DNA from: Pseudoxanthomonas sp. | Lineage (GTDB): Bacteria > Pseudomonadota > Gammaproteobacteria > Xanthomonadales > Xanthomonadaceae | Assembly: GCF_002863005.1 (NCBI RefSeq) | Contig: NZ_PKDG01000015.1 | Coordinates: 124,001-188,000, forward strand | Direction: 5' to 3' | Length of the DNA stretch: 64,000 nt | In this document: positions 50,701 to 60,455 of the stretch, piece after piece | Layout of the letters: each line of letters begins with the position of its first letter | How positions within the stretch are numbered: the stretch's first letter is position 1 | Notes under the pieces: generated by a model | The model's input: only the letters and a program-made list of their open reading frames with translations | Told to the model about the DNA's origin: nothing | Databases searched by the model: none | Position numbers and translations under genes: made by a program

Positions 50701-53700
50701 ATGCGCCGCTTCAATCTCTCCGAGTGGGCGCTGACCAACCGCAGCCTGGTGCTGTTCACCATGATCCTGCTCGGCATCATCGGTGCGTGGTCGTACAAGC
50801 ACCTGGGGCAATCGGAGGATCCGCCGTTCACGTTCAAGGCGATGGTGGTGCGCACCGTATGGCCGGGCGCGACGGCCGAAGAGGTTTCGCAGCAGGTCAC
50901 CGAGCGCATCGAGAAGGCGCTGATGACCACCGGCAACTACGAATACATCCGTTCGTATTCGCGGCCGGGCGAATCGCAGGTGATCTTCGCTGCGCGCGAC
51001 AGCCTGAAGTCGCGCGACATGCCGCAACTCTGGTACCAGGTCCGCAAGAAGGTCGGCGACATCCGCGCCACGCTGCCCAGCGGCGTCATCGGCCCCTTCT
51101 TCAACGACGAGTTCGGCGACACCTTCGGCAACATCTATGCGTTGACCGGCGAAGGTTTCGACTACGCGGTGATGAAGGATTACGCCGACCGCATCCAGCT
51201 GGAGCTGCAGCGGGTGGACGATGTCGGCAAGGTCGAACTGGTGGGCCTGCAGGACGAGAAGATCTGGATCGAGCTGTCGAACACCAAGCTGGCCACGCTG
51301 GGCATACCGCTCAACGCGGTGCAGCAGGCGCTGGAAGAACAGAACGCGGTGACGCCGGCGGGGTTCTTCGAGACGCCGACCGATCGGGTGCAACTGCGCA
51401 TCAGCGGCGAGTTCACGTCGGTCGACGAGATCCGCGAATTCCCGATCCGCGCCGGCGGACGTACCGTCAAGCTGGGCGACATCGCCGAGATCAAGCGCGG
51501 CTTCGCCGACCCGGCCGCGCCACGCATGCGTTTCATGGGGCAGCCGGGCATCGGCATCGCGGTGGCGATGAAGGACGGCGGCGACATCCTGACGCTGGGC
51601 GAAACGCTCGAGGCCGAGTTCCAGCGCCTGCAGAAGACCCTGCCGCTGGGCATGGAACTGCGCAAGGTGTCCGACCAGCCGGCGGCCGTGGAAGCCTCGG
51701 TGGGCGAGTTCGTCCGCGTGCTGGCGGAAGCGGTGATCATCGTGCTGCTGGTCAGCTTCTTCTCGCTGGGCATGCGCACGGGGCTGGTGGTGGCGGTTTC
51801 GATCCCGCTGGTGCTGGCGATGACGTTCGCGGTGATGCACTACTTCGGCATCGGTCTGCACAAGATTTCGCTCGGTGCGCTCGTGCTCGCGCTGGGCCTG
51901 CTGGTCGACGACGCGATCATCGCGGTCGAGATGATGGCCATCAAGATGGAGCAGGGCTTCGACCGGCTGAAGGCGGCCAGCTTCGCCTACGAATCGACCG
52001 CCTTCCCCATGCTCACCGGCACGCTGGTCACGGCGGCCGGCTTCCTGCCCATCGCGACGGCCGCATCCAGCACCGGCGAGTACACGCGTTCGCTGTTCCA
52101 GGTGGTGACGATCGCCCTGGTCGTTTCGTGGATCGCTGCGGTGCTCTTCATTCCTTACCTGGGCGACAAGATGCTGCCCGACCTGGGCAACCCGCAGCCG
52201 CCGAAAGCAGGCTCGCCTGCGGCACGCTGGCATGCGTTCCGCGCGCGGCTGGCGGATCGCTGGCCGCAGTATGCCGGCATGCTCGCACCCAAGGCGCACG
52301 ATGCGCACGACCACAATCCGTACCACACGCCGTTCTACCAGCGCTTCCGCGGCTGGCTGGCGTTCTGCCTGCGCCATCGGTGGCTGGTGATCGGTGTGAC
52401 CGCGGCCGCGTTCGTCGCGTCCATCGCGCTGTTCCGCTTCGTGCCGCAGCAGTTCTTCCCCGACTCGGTGCGTCCCGAACTGATGGTGGACCTGGAGCTG
52501 GCCGAAGGCAGCTCGCTGAAGTCCACCGATGCCCAGGCGCGCAAGCTCGAGAAGCTGCTCGCCACGCGGGAAGGCGTGATCAACTACGTGGCCTACATCG
52601 GCACCGGTTCGCCCCGCTTCTACCTGCCGCTGGACCAGCAGCTGCCGCAGGCGCATTTCTCGCAGTTCGTGGTGCTGACGCAGGACACCCGGGCGCGCGA
52701 GTCGACCCGTCGCTGGCTGGTCGACGACGTCGCGCCGCAATTCCCCGAACTGCAGTTCCGCGTGACCCGCCTCGAGAACGGCCCCCCGGTCGGATATCCG
52801 ATCCAGTTCCGCGTGTCCGGCGAGCATGTCGATCGCGTGCAGGCGATCGCGCGGCAGATGGCGGAGAAGGTGCGCGCCAATCCGCACGTCTCCAACGTCA
52901 ACCTGGACTGGAGCGAGCCGAGCAAGATCGTGCGGCTGCAGATCGACCAGGATCGCGCGCGCGCCCTGGGCGTCAGTACGGCGCAGGTGTCGCACTTCCT
53001 GTCCGGATCGCTGTCGGGCCTGAGCGTCAGTACCTATCGCGAAGGCAACGAGCTGGTCGAGATCCTGTTGCGGGGTCCCGAGGAAGAGCGTACGCGGCTC
53101 GACCTGCTGGGCAGCCTGGCGGTACCGACGAGCAGCGGCGGCAGCGTGCCGTTGTCGCAGATCGCCAATCTCGAATACGCGTTCGAGGACGGCATCATCT
53201 GGCACCGCGACCGCCTGCCCACGGTGACCGTGCGCGCCGACCTCAACAGCGACGATGTGACGGCACCGACGGTGGTGGCGCAGATTTCGCCGACGCTGGA
53301 TGGCATCCGCTCCGCGCTTCCGCAGGGTTACCTGCTGGAAACCGGCGGCACCGTCGAGGATTCGGCGCGCGGGCAGAAGTCCATCGCGGCCGGCATGCCG
53401 CTGTTCCTGCTCGCCGTGACCACGTTGCTGATGCTGCAGCTGCGCAGCTTCTCGCGCATGGCGCTCGTGCTGCTGACGGCGCCGCTGGGCCTGATCGGCG
53501 TGACGCTGGCGCTGCTGGTGTTCCGCGTGCCGTTCGGTTTCGTGGCGATGCTGGGCACGATTGCGCTGGCCGGCATGATCATGCGCAACTCGGTGATCCT
53601 GGTGGACCAGATCGACCAGGACATCCAGGCCGGCCACGACCGCTGGCACGCGATCATCGACGCCACCGTGCGCCGGTTCAGGCCGATCGTGCTGACCGCG

Positions 53701-53871
53701 CTGGCGGCGGTGCTGGCGATGATCCCGCTGTCGCGCAGCGCCTTCTTCGGGCCGATGGCGGTGGCCATCATGGGCGGCCTGACCGTGGCCACCGTGCTGA
53801 CGCTGTTCTTCCTGCCGGCGCTGTATGCGGCCTGGTTCAAGGTGCGGCCGGAAGAGGGCGCCGCGCGCTGA
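50701..53871 (+). CDS. RND efflux transporter (HAE1/AcrB-like)
   Basis: A 1056-residue inner-membrane pump with the standard layout: TM1, a large periplasmic loop, TM2-7, a second loop, TM8-12. The proton-relay pair is in TM4 (LVDDAI). At the TM10 position where AcrB has Lys940 (AKNAIL), this protein has Arg (MRNSVIL); this is an alignment by eye. It has the divergent, narrow-substrate type of RND sequence. Drugs or other substrates cannot be inferred. A TolC-type channel is encoded 2.7 kb upstream on the opposite strand. Confidence 0.94.
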   Translation: MRRFNLSEWALTNRSLVLFTMILLGIIGAWSYKHLGQSEDPPFTFKAMVVRTVWPGATAEEVSQQVTERIEKALMTTGNYEYIRSYSRPGESQVIFAARDSLKSRDMPQLWYQVRKKVGDIRATLPSGVIGPFFNDEFGDTFGNIYALTGEGFDYAVMKDYADRIQLELQRVDDVGKVELVGLQDEKIWIELSNTKLATLGIPLNAVQQALEEQNAVTPAGFFETPTDRVQLRISGEFTSVDEIREFPIRAGGRTVKLGDIAEIKRGFADPAAPRMRFMGQPGIGIAVAMKDGGDILTLGETLEAEFQRLQKTLPLGMELRKVSDQPAAVEASVGEFVRVLAEAVIIVLLVSFFSLGMRTGLVVAVSIPLVLAMTFAVMHYFGIGLHKISLGALVLALGLLVDDAIIAVEMMAIKMEQGFDRLKAASFAYESTAFPMLTGTLVTAAGFLPIATAASSTGEYTRSLFQVVTIALVVSWIAAVLFIPYLGDKMLPDLGNPQPPKAGSPAARWHAFRARLADRWPQYAGMLAPKAHDAHDHNPYHTPFYQRFRGWLAFCLRHRWLVIGVTAAAFVASIALFRFVPQQFFPDSVRPELMVDLELAEGSSLKSTDAQARKLEKLLATREGVINYVAYIGTGSPRFYLPLDQQLPQAHFSQFVVLTQDTRARESTRRWLVDDVAPQFPELQFRVTRLENGPPVGYPIQFRVSGEHVDRVQAIARQMAEKVRANPHVSNVNLDWSEPSKIVRLQIDQDRARALGVSTAQVSHFLSGSLSGLSVSTYREGNELVEILLRGPEEERTRLDLLGSLAVPTSSGGSVPLSQIANLEYAFEDGIIWHRDRLPTVTVRADLNSDDVTAPTVVAQISPTLDGIRSALPQGYLLETGGTVEDSARGQKSIAAGMPLFLLAVTTLLMLQLRSFSRMALVLLTAPLGLIGVTLALLVFRVPFGFVAMLGTIALAGMIMRNSVILVDQIDQDIQAGHDRWHAIIDATVRRFRPIVLTALAAVLAMIPLSRSAFFGPMAVAIMGGLTVATVLTLFFLPALYAAWFKVRPEEGAAR

Positions 53872-53881
53872 GCGACTCGGC

Positions 53882-53907
53882 GCGGCGGGGGTTCAAGAAC
53901 CCCCCCG
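53882..53907 (+). terminator. GC-rich hairpin after the RND gene
   Basis: A stem of GCGGCGGGGGTT and AACCCCCCCGCCGC with a CAAG loop and a two-base bulge lies ten bases after the stop. There is no T-run, so it may not terminate by itself. Confidence 0.4.
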
Positions 53908-53948
53908 CCGCAGCCGATACTGTGGAGGTCGAAGCCCCTCCGGACCCT

Positions 53949-56924
53949 GTGCCCGCCGTGCGCCGCCTGCTGATCCAAGGCCTGTGTCTGCTGGTCCTGC
54001 TCGTCGGCGCCCCCGCGTGGGCGCTGGACCCTGCGCGCAAGGTCGACGAGTACACGATCGCGCGCTGGACCATGGAGGACGGGCTGCCGCATAACCTGAT
54101 ACACGCCATCCACCAGGATGCCGACGGGTACGTGTGGACCGGGACATGGGAGGGCGCGGCGCGCTTCGACGGCCGCCGCTTTACCGCTTACGACGCAGGC
54201 ACGGTCGAGGGGCTGGAAATCGAGGGCGTGCGCGCGATCACGCCGCACCCGCAGGGGGGCATGGTGCTGAGCCTGGGCCGCGTGGGGCCGGGTGTACTGC
54301 GCTTCCACCAGGGGCGCTGGCAGCGACTGCCGGGCCGCGCAGGCACGCTGGCGGATGTTTCCGTGCTGCGCTACGGACCGGACGGTGCCCTGTGGATCGG
54401 GACCGACCATGCCCTGTTCCGCATGGAGGCGGACGGCCGCCTGCTGGAAATCGAGAGCGATCACGCGCGTCTCGCCAACGAGCGGGTGCTGACGATCCTG
54501 CCGTTGCAGGACGGGCGGGCGCTGGTGGGCAACCGCCACGGCCTGTTCCGGATCGACCAGGGAAAAGCCAGCGAATGGGGCAGCGGTGTCGGCCTGCCGG
54601 AAACATCGGTGCTGGCGGTGCAACCGTCGCGCTGGGGCGGGCTGCTGGTCGGCGGCAGCGCAGGCGTCTGGCGGCTGGAGCACGGCCGGGCCCGGCAGAT
54701 CACCGGCGAACGCGTCGAAGCCATGCTGGAGGACCGCAACGGCAACCTGTGGGTCTCCACCCTCGACGGCCTGCGTCGCTACGCGCAGGGGCGCTATGAA
54801 ACCCTGGGCGAGCGCGAGGGCCTGATGGGTCGGCTGGCGCCCGCCCTGTTCGAGGACCGCGATGGCCTGTTGTGGGTGGGCACCACCAACGGGCTGTACC
54901 GCATCTCCGACGGGCCGGTGTTCGGACTGGGCCGCAGCAGCGGCCTGCGCGACATCTACGTGCGCGCGATCATCGAGCGGCCCGGGCAGGGCGTGTGGAT
55001 CGGCCATCCGATGGGTGTGGACGCCTGGCAGGCGGGGCGGAGCCGCGCCGTGCCGCTCGCCTTTGATGGCAAGTCCGATCCATCCGTGCTGTCGCTGGCC
55101 AATGCGCGCGACGGCGGACTGTGGATCGGGACCTACGACCAGGGCGTGATCCATCTGCCCGCCGCCGGCGAAGGCGCGCAGGGTTCACCCTGGCGCCTGG
55201 ACGAAGCGGATGGCCTGCCGTCCAACCATGTGCGCGCACTGCTCGAACGTGCGGACGGCTCCTTGTGGATCGGCAGCAACGAAGGCGTGACCGTCTATCG
55301 CGAGGGCCGCATCGTGCGCCATTACGACGCCGACGACGGACTGCCCGACGGCAACGTCTACGTGCTCTACGAAACCGCGCAGGGCGTGCTGTGGATCGGC
55401 ACCAGCAACGGCATGGCGATGATGCAGCGCGATGGCACGCTGCGCCGCTGGACGCCGATGTCCGATTTCCCGGCCGTCGCCGCATTCGACTTCCTCGCCG
55501 ACCCCGACGGCAGCCTGTGGGTCGCCACCGACCGCGGCCTGCTGCACTGGCGCGACGGCACGTTCATGCAGTTCGACCATCGCCAGGGACTGCCGAACAA
55601 TCGCCTGTTCCGGCTGCTGGAGGACGACAACGGGGATTTCTGGGTATCGAGCAATCGTGGCGTCTTCCGCATCTCGCGCCCGGCGCTGACGGCCGTGGAG
55701 AACCGCCACCTGACGCGCCTGCCGGTGGAAGCGTTCACCCATGCGGACGGACTGCCGAGCAGCCAGGCCAACGGTGCCTCCGCGCCGGCGGGCTGGCCGA
55801 TGCGCGACGGCAAGCTGTGGTTCGCGACGGCGAACGGCGTTGGCGTGATCGATCCGGACGACGCCCGTCGCCAACGCAGCCAGGGCGTCACGCTGGTCAT
55901 CGAGTCGGTGGAAGCCGACGGCCGCGTGCTGCCCTTGCAGGCGCGCTACGCCCTGGCGGCGGACACGCGCCGCGTGGTGATCCGCTTCACCGGGCTGAAC
56001 CAGCGCGCTCCCGAGCGCCTCCGCTATCGCTATCGGATGGTCGGCTTCGACCGTGGCTGGATCGAGACCGACAACGGCGTCGCGCACGATGCGGTGTACA
56101 CCAACCTGCCCGCGGGCAGACTGCGCTTCGAAGTACAGGTGATGAACGCGCCCGCGGACTGGAGCAGGCCGGAAGGCCTGGTGATGCGCACGGCGGACCT
56201 GGACAAGGCGGCGCCGTGGTGGCTGCAGACATGGGCGATGGTCGCCTATGTCGTGCTGGCCGGTGTGCTGGGCTGGGGCGTCCTGCTGCTGGCGATGCGG
56301 GGCCAGCGGCATCGCCAGCATCGCCTGCAGGTACAGATCGATGCGCGCACCTCGGAGCTGAGCGACAAGAACGCGCAGCTCGAACAGGCCGGCGAGGCGA
56401 ATGCGCGGTTGCTGGAGCAGTTGGCCTACCAGGCCCGCCACGATCCCCTGACCCGGCTTGCCAATCGTCGTGCCGGCGACGCGTTCCTCGCCGAGGCACT
56501 CGACACCAGCCGCCGCGAAGGGCGGCCGCTGTCCGTCGCCTTGCTGGACATCGACCACTTCAAGACCGTCAACGACCGTTACGGCCATGCATTCGGCGAT
56601 GACGTCCTGTCTCAGGTCGCGGCGCTGGCAGGGCAGGCGATCGGCGATCACGACGACGTGCTGATCGCACGGTGGGGCGGGGAAGAGTTCCTGGTCTGCC
56701 AGCAGTTGCCCTGGTCGACTGCGCGTGCGCGCCTGGACGCCCTGCGCGAAGGCATCGCCCAGGCCGGCATCGACACGCCCGACGGCGGCACGTTGCGATG
56801 CACGGTGAGCATCGGCGTCGCGGAACTGGAGGCCGGGCAGGACCTGCGCGACCTGCTACGGGTCGCCGACGAGCGCCTCTACCGCGCGAAACAGCAGGGG
56901 CGCAATCGCCTGGTGTCGGGCTGA
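53949..56924 (+). CDS. Two-component regulator propeller sensor diguanylate cyclase
   Basis: A membrane sensor of about 991 residues. A signal peptide or anchor (LLIQGLCLLVLLVGAPAWA) is followed by a periplasmic propeller built from Reg_prop repeats (DGLPHNLIHAI, DGLLWVGTTNGLYRI, DGLPSNHVRALLERADGSLWIG and others), a Y_Y_Y-like domain (VVIRFTGLNQRAPERLRYRYRM), a membrane helix near residue 765-790 and a GGDEF domain with GGEEF at 910-914. No RxxD inhibition site precedes it. It should make cyclic di-GMP on sensing an envelope signal. GTG 53949 or 53958 are both possible starts. Confidence 0.88.
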   Translation: MPAVRRLLIQGLCLLVLLVGAPAWALDPARKVDEYTIARWTMEDGLPHNLIHAIHQDADGYVWTGTWEGAARFDGRRFTAYDAGTVEGLEIEGVRAITPHPQGGMVLSLGRVGPGVLRFHQGRWQRLPGRAGTLADVSVLRYGPDGALWIGTDHALFRMEADGRLLEIESDHARLANERVLTILPLQDGRALVGNRHGLFRIDQGKASEWGSGVGLPETSVLAVQPSRWGGLLVGGSAGVWRLEHGRARQITGERVEAMLEDRNGNLWVSTLDGLRRYAQGRYETLGEREGLMGRLAPALFEDRDGLLWVGTTNGLYRISDGPVFGLGRSSGLRDIYVRAIIERPGQGVWIGHPMGVDAWQAGRSRAVPLAFDGKSDPSVLSLANARDGGLWIGTYDQGVIHLPAAGEGAQGSPWRLDEADGLPSNHVRALLERADGSLWIGSNEGVTVYREGRIVRHYDADDGLPDGNVYVLYETAQGVLWIGTSNGMAMMQRDGTLRRWTPMSDFPAVAAFDFLADPDGSLWVATDRGLLHWRDGTFMQFDHRQGLPNNRLFRLLEDDNGDFWVSSNRGVFRISRPALTAVENRHLTRLPVEAFTHADGLPSSQANGASAPAGWPMRDGKLWFATANGVGVIDPDDARRQRSQGVTLVIESVEADGRVLPLQARYALAADTRRVVIRFTGLNQRAPERLRYRYRMVGFDRGWIETDNGVAHDAVYTNLPAGRLRFEVQVMNAPADWSRPEGLVMRTADLDKAAPWWLQTWAMVAYVVLAGVLGWGVLLLAMRGQRHRQHRLQVQIDARTSELSDKNAQLEQAGEANARLLEQLAYQARHDPLTRLANRRAGDAFLAEALDTSRREGRPLSVALLDIDHFKTVNDRYGHAFGDDVLSQVAALAGQAIGDHDDVLIARWGGEEFLVCQQLPWSTARARLDALREGIAQAGIDTPDGGTLRCTVSIGVAELEAGQDLRDLLRVADERLYRAKQQGRNRLVSG

Positions 56925-57257
56925 TCAGCGACCGACGAACCGCAGCCCGCCCGCTTCGCCTTCGCCGACGGTTTCAGGATCGGTCACCAGCGCATTCTCG
57001 AAGCCGCCGCCGCTGCCGCTGTAGAGCAGGTAGACCGGCTTCTCGTTGCGCAGCAGGTCGATCGCATTCTGGAAATCGTCCAGGTGATAGTGCAGCTGCG
57101 GCTGCGTTCCGTTCAGCCCGTCCTGGGGCAACGCGGCACCGTTGGCATGGAACACCAACTGGCCGATGTATGCGCCGCCGGCCATCAGGCCGATGCGGCG
57201 GCGGAAGGTGTTGGCGGAATAGATGACGTGGTACTTCTCGATCTGAGTCGTGGGCAT
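56925..57257 (-). CDS. Conserved hypothetical protein
   Basis: A 110-residue soluble protein. It has IEKYHVIYSANTFRRRIGLM, YIGQLVFHANGAALP, HYHLDDFQNAIDLLRNEKPV and a Gly-rich SGSGGGFENA near the end. I recall similar short proteins in other proteobacteria but no function. No signal or membrane segment. It directly follows the diguanylate cyclase gene on the opposite strand (stop codons abut) and leuB lies upstream of it on the same strand, 71 bases away. Confidence 0.7.
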   Translation of the reverse strand: MPTTQIEKYHVIYSANTFRRRIGLMAGGAYIGQLVFHANGAALPQDGLNGTQPQLHYHLDDFQNAIDLLRNEKPVYLLYSGSGGGFENALVTDPETVGEGEAGGLRFVGR

Positions 57258-57328
57258 CGTGCCTGTCCTGTGCGTGCATCCCCTGCCTGTCCTTCAACGC
57301 AGGGGATGCCGCCCTCAGGCCAAGCGCC

Positions 57329-58417
57329 TCAGTCGCGCAGTTCGGCCACGTAGCACTGCGCCTGCATCTGTTCGAGCACGGCCTGCGCCGCCACCTGCGT
57401 GGACACGCCGCGGCCGCCGGTAGCCAGGTCGTTGGTGAACACCTGCGCGTTGAGCGCGCCATCCACGGACCGTTCGATGCAGTCCGCTTCCTCATGCAGG
57501 CCCAGCGAGTGGCGCAGCAGCAGCGCGCAGCTCAGGATGGTGGCGTAGGGATTGGCGATGCCCTTGCCCGCGATGTCCGGCGCGGAGCCATGGATCGGTT
57601 CGTACAGGCCGACCTTGCCGTCGCCCAGCGACGCCGAGGGCAGCAGGCCGAGCGAACCGGCCAGCATCGAGGCTTCGTCGGTCAGGATGTCGCCGAACAT
57701 GTTCTCGGTGACGATGACGTCGTACTCGCGTGGCTTGGCGAGCAGGTGCATGGCCATCGAGTCCACCAGCTGGTGTTCCAGCTTCACGTCGGGGAATTCC
57801 TCGTGGCCGATGCGCGTGGCGACGTCGCGCCACAGACGCGAGGTCTCCAGCACATTGGCCTTGTCGACCGAGACCAGGTAACCACGCCGTTGCCGGGCCA
57901 GCTTGAATGCGCTGCGCACCACGCGCTCGATCTCGGTGACCGAATAGCTGCACAGGTCGCTGGCGCCGCGCGCATCGCGGGTCTTCTCGCCGAAGTAGAT
58001 GCCGCCGGTCAACTCGCGCACCACCACGATGTCCACGCCGGTGAGCAGGTGCGGCTTGATCGGGGAGGCGTTCAGTGCGGCCGGGTGCGGGCGGACCGGA
58101 CGCAGGTTGGCGAACAGGCCCAGCCCCTTGCGCAGTGCCAGCAGTCCCTGCTCCGGGCGGACCTTGGCGTTCGGGTCCGACCACTTCGGGCCGCCCACGG
58201 CGCCGAGCAGCACCGCGTTCGCCTGCTGGCAGCCCTGCAGCGTCGCCTGCGGCAATGGTTCGCCGTGCCTGTCGATGGCGATGCCACCGATGTCGTACTC
58301 GTGGAAGTCGAAGGTATGGCCGTGGCGGCGCGCGAGCGCGCGCAGCACGGTGACGGCGGCGGCGGTGACTTCCGGACCGATGCCGTCACCGGGAAGGAGG
58401 GCGATGTCAGCGTGCAT
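57329..58417 (-). CDS. leuB: 3-isopropylmalate dehydrogenase
   Basis: LeuB oxidises and decarboxylates 3-isopropylmalate in leucine synthesis. The 362-residue protein begins [17 protein letters not shown], has the substrate motif [22 protein letters not shown] and the NAD-binding [14 protein letters not shown]. The ATG at 58417 overlaps the leuD end by 11 bases. It is the last gene of the ilv/leu cluster. Confidence 0.97.
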   Translation of the reverse strand: MHADIALLPGDGIGPEVTAAAVTVLRALARRHGHTFDFHEYDIGGIAIDRHGEPLPQATLQGCQQANAVLLGAVGGPKWSDPNAKVRPEQGLLALRKGLGLFANLRPVRPHPAALNASPIKPHLLTGVDIVVVRELTGGIYFGEKTRDARGASDLCSYSVTEIERVVRSAFKLARQRRGYLVSVDKANVLETSRLWRDVATRIGHEEFPDVKLEHQLVDSMAMHLLAKPREYDVIVTENMFGDILTDEASMLAGSLGLLPSASLGDGKVGLYEPIHGSAPDIAGKGIANPYATILSCALLLRHSLGLHEEADCIERSVDGALNAQVFTNDLATGGRGVSTQVAAQAVLEQMQAQCYVAELRD

Positions 58418-58988
58418 GGCGGGTGGCCTCGTAGCGTTCGATGTCGGTGTGGCGGGCCAGCAGGTAGCCCAGTTCGTCGACGCCCTGCAGCAGGCAGGTC
58501 TGCGCGAAGGCATCGAGCGGGAAGGAAAAGACGTCACCCTGCGGCGTGCGGAGTTCCTTCGCGGCGACATCGACGACGAGTTCGTCGTCGGGGCGCTGCA
58601 TCAGGGCCTGCACGACCTCTTCCGGCAACACGACCGGCACCAGACCGTTCTTCAGGCTGTTGTTGCGGAAGATGTCGGCGATCTCGCTGCTGACGATCGC
58701 GCGCAGGCCCAGGTCGGTCAGCGCCCAGGGCGCGTGCTCGCGCGAGGAACCGCAGCCGAAGTTGCGGCCGGCCAGCAGGATCTCCCGCCCGGCGTTCGCG
58801 GACTGGTTGAAGGGAAACGACGGGTTCGGCGAGCCATCGGCCTGCCAGCGCCAGTCGTTGAAGGCGTTCTTGCCCAGGCCGGCACGGTCGGTCGTCGACA
58901 GGAAGCGCGCGGGGATGATCTGGTCGGTGTCGATGTTGGTCTGCGCCAGCACCACGCTCTGCGAGCGGATTTCGCGGAAGCCGGCCAT
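58407..58988 (-). CDS. leuD: 3-isopropylmalate dehydratase small subunit
   Basis: LeuD pairs with LeuC to isomerise 2- to 3-isopropylmalate. The 193-residue protein has [13 protein letters not shown], the swivel-domain loop [17 protein letters not shown] and [13 protein letters not shown]. Its ATG overlaps the leuC stop by one base (TGATG). Confidence 0.97.
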   Translation of the reverse strand: MAGFREIRSQSVVLAQTNIDTDQIIPARFLSTTDRAGLGKNAFNDWRWQADGSPNPSFPFNQSANAGREILLAGRNFGCGSSREHAPWALTDLGLRAIVSSEIADIFRNNSLKNGLVPVVLPEEVVQALMQRPDDELVVDVAAKELRTPQGDVFSFPLDAFAQTCLLQGVDELGYLLARHTDIERYEATRHAR

Positions 58989-60409
58989 CACGCCACCGCC
59001 TTCTGGTGGTCGAACAGATCGCGTGGATCGCTGACCCGTCCGTTCACCGCCGCCCACGCTGCGGTCAGCGGCGATGCCAGCAACGTGCGCGCGCCCGGAC
59101 CCTGGCGACCTTCGAAGTTGCGGTTGCTGGTGCTGACGGCCAACTGGCCCGGCGCCACCAGGTCGCCATTCATGGCGATGCACATCGAGCAGCCGGGCTC
59201 GCGCCACTCGGCTCCGGCGTCGCGGACCACCTGGTCGATGCCCTCGGCTTCGGCTTCGCGCTTGACGATTTCCGAGCCCGGCACGACCAGCATGCGCACG
59301 CCGGCCGCCACCTTGCGACCACGCAGCACCTGCGCCACGTCGCGCATGTCGCGCAGGCGTCCGTTGGTGCAGGAACCGACGAACACCACGTCCACCGGCG
59401 TGCCTTCCAGCGCATGGCCGGCACTCAGCTGCATGTAGTCCAGGCCCTTCTTCGCGGCGGCGTCGGCAGGTTCGGGAATCGGCACATCGATCCCGATCGC
59501 GGTGCCCGGATGCGTACCCCAGGTCAGGGTCGGCCGGATGTCGGCGGCATCGATGCGGACCTCGGCATCGAACGTGGCGCCGTCTTCGCTGCGCAGCGTC
59601 TTCCAGTACGCGACCGCGTCGTCGAACGCCTCGCCCTTCGGTCCGCGAGGCGTGCGCGCGACCCAGTCGAACGTGGTCTGGTCCGGCGCCACCATGCCGG
59701 CACGCGCTCCGGCCTCGATCGACATGTTGCACAGGGTCATGCGCTGCTCCATGTCCAGCGCCTCGATGGCGCTGCCGCGGAACTCGATGACATGGCCGGT
59801 GCCGCCGTTGACGCCGATCACGCCGATCACGTGCAGGACGATGTCCTTGGCGCCGACGCCGGGCGCGAGGGCACCGTCGACGGTGATGGCCATCGTTTTC
59901 GGCTTGCGCTGCAGCAGGCACTGGGTGGCCAGCACGTGGCCGACTTCACTGGTGCCGATGCCGAACGCCAGCGCGCCGAACGCGCCATGCGTGCTGGTGT
60001 GGCTGTCGCCGCAGACGATGGTCATACCCGGCAGGGTGAAGCCCTGCTCAGGGGCGATGACATGGACGATGCCGCGGTTCGGCGACGCCATGTCGAACAG
60101 TTCGATGCCGTGCTCGGCGCAGTTGCGCGCCAGCGTTTCCACCTGCGTTTCGGCCGCCTTGGTGTAGTACGGCAGCTTGCCATCGGCACCGGCGGGCAGG
60201 GTGGGCGTAGAGTGGTCCATCGTCGCCTTCGTGCGATCCGGGCGGCGCGGCGACAGGCCACGTGCCTTGAGCTCCGTGAAGGCTTGTGGCGACGTGACCT
60301 CGTGGATCAGGTGCAGGTCGATGTAGAGCACGGCGGGAGCGGCGTCGGTCTCGGGGACGACGACGTGGGCTTCCCACAGTTTGTCGAACAAGGTGCGTGG
60401 CGCGGTCAT
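58988..60409 (-). CDS. leuC: 3-isopropylmalate dehydratase large subunit
   Basis: LeuC is the [4Fe-4S] aconitase-type subunit. The 473-residue protein starts [17 protein letters not shown] and has the substrate motif [24 protein letters not shown], a first cluster cysteine in GSCTNGRL, and the pair in CSMC. The frame is open further upstream but ATG 60409 is the normal start. Confidence 0.97.
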   Translation of the reverse strand: MTAPRTLFDKLWEAHVVVPETDAAPAVLYIDLHLIHEVTSPQAFTELKARGLSPRRPDRTKATMDHSTPTLPAGADGKLPYYTKAAETQVETLARNCAEHGIELFDMASPNRGIVHVIAPEQGFTLPGMTIVCGDSHTSTHGAFGALAFGIGTSEVGHVLATQCLLQRKPKTMAITVDGALAPGVGAKDIVLHVIGVIGVNGGTGHVIEFRGSAIEALDMEQRMTLCNMSIEAGARAGMVAPDQTTFDWVARTPRGPKGEAFDDAVAYWKTLRSEDGATFDAEVRIDAADIRPTLTWGTHPGTAIGIDVPIPEPADAAAKKGLDYMQLSAGHALEGTPVDVVFVGSCTNGRLRDMRDVAQVLRGRKVAAGVRMLVVPGSEIVKREAEAEGIDQVVRDAGAEWREPGCSMCIAMNGDLVAPGQLAVSTSNRNFEGRQGPGARTLLASPLTAAWAAVNGRVSDPRDLFDHQKAVA

Positions 60410-60455
60410 GCGGGTTCCGGTGGTGCGTTGGACGGGGTGAAAATAGGCTGGCGCC

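Noticed and set aside
50724-56924. One continuous open frame of 2066 codons across the RND gene and the following cyclase gene
   Set aside because: The first half is the shadow of the RND gene in another frame in high-GC DNA; its translation is Arg/Gly-rich with no domains. Only the part from about 53949 encodes a real protein.
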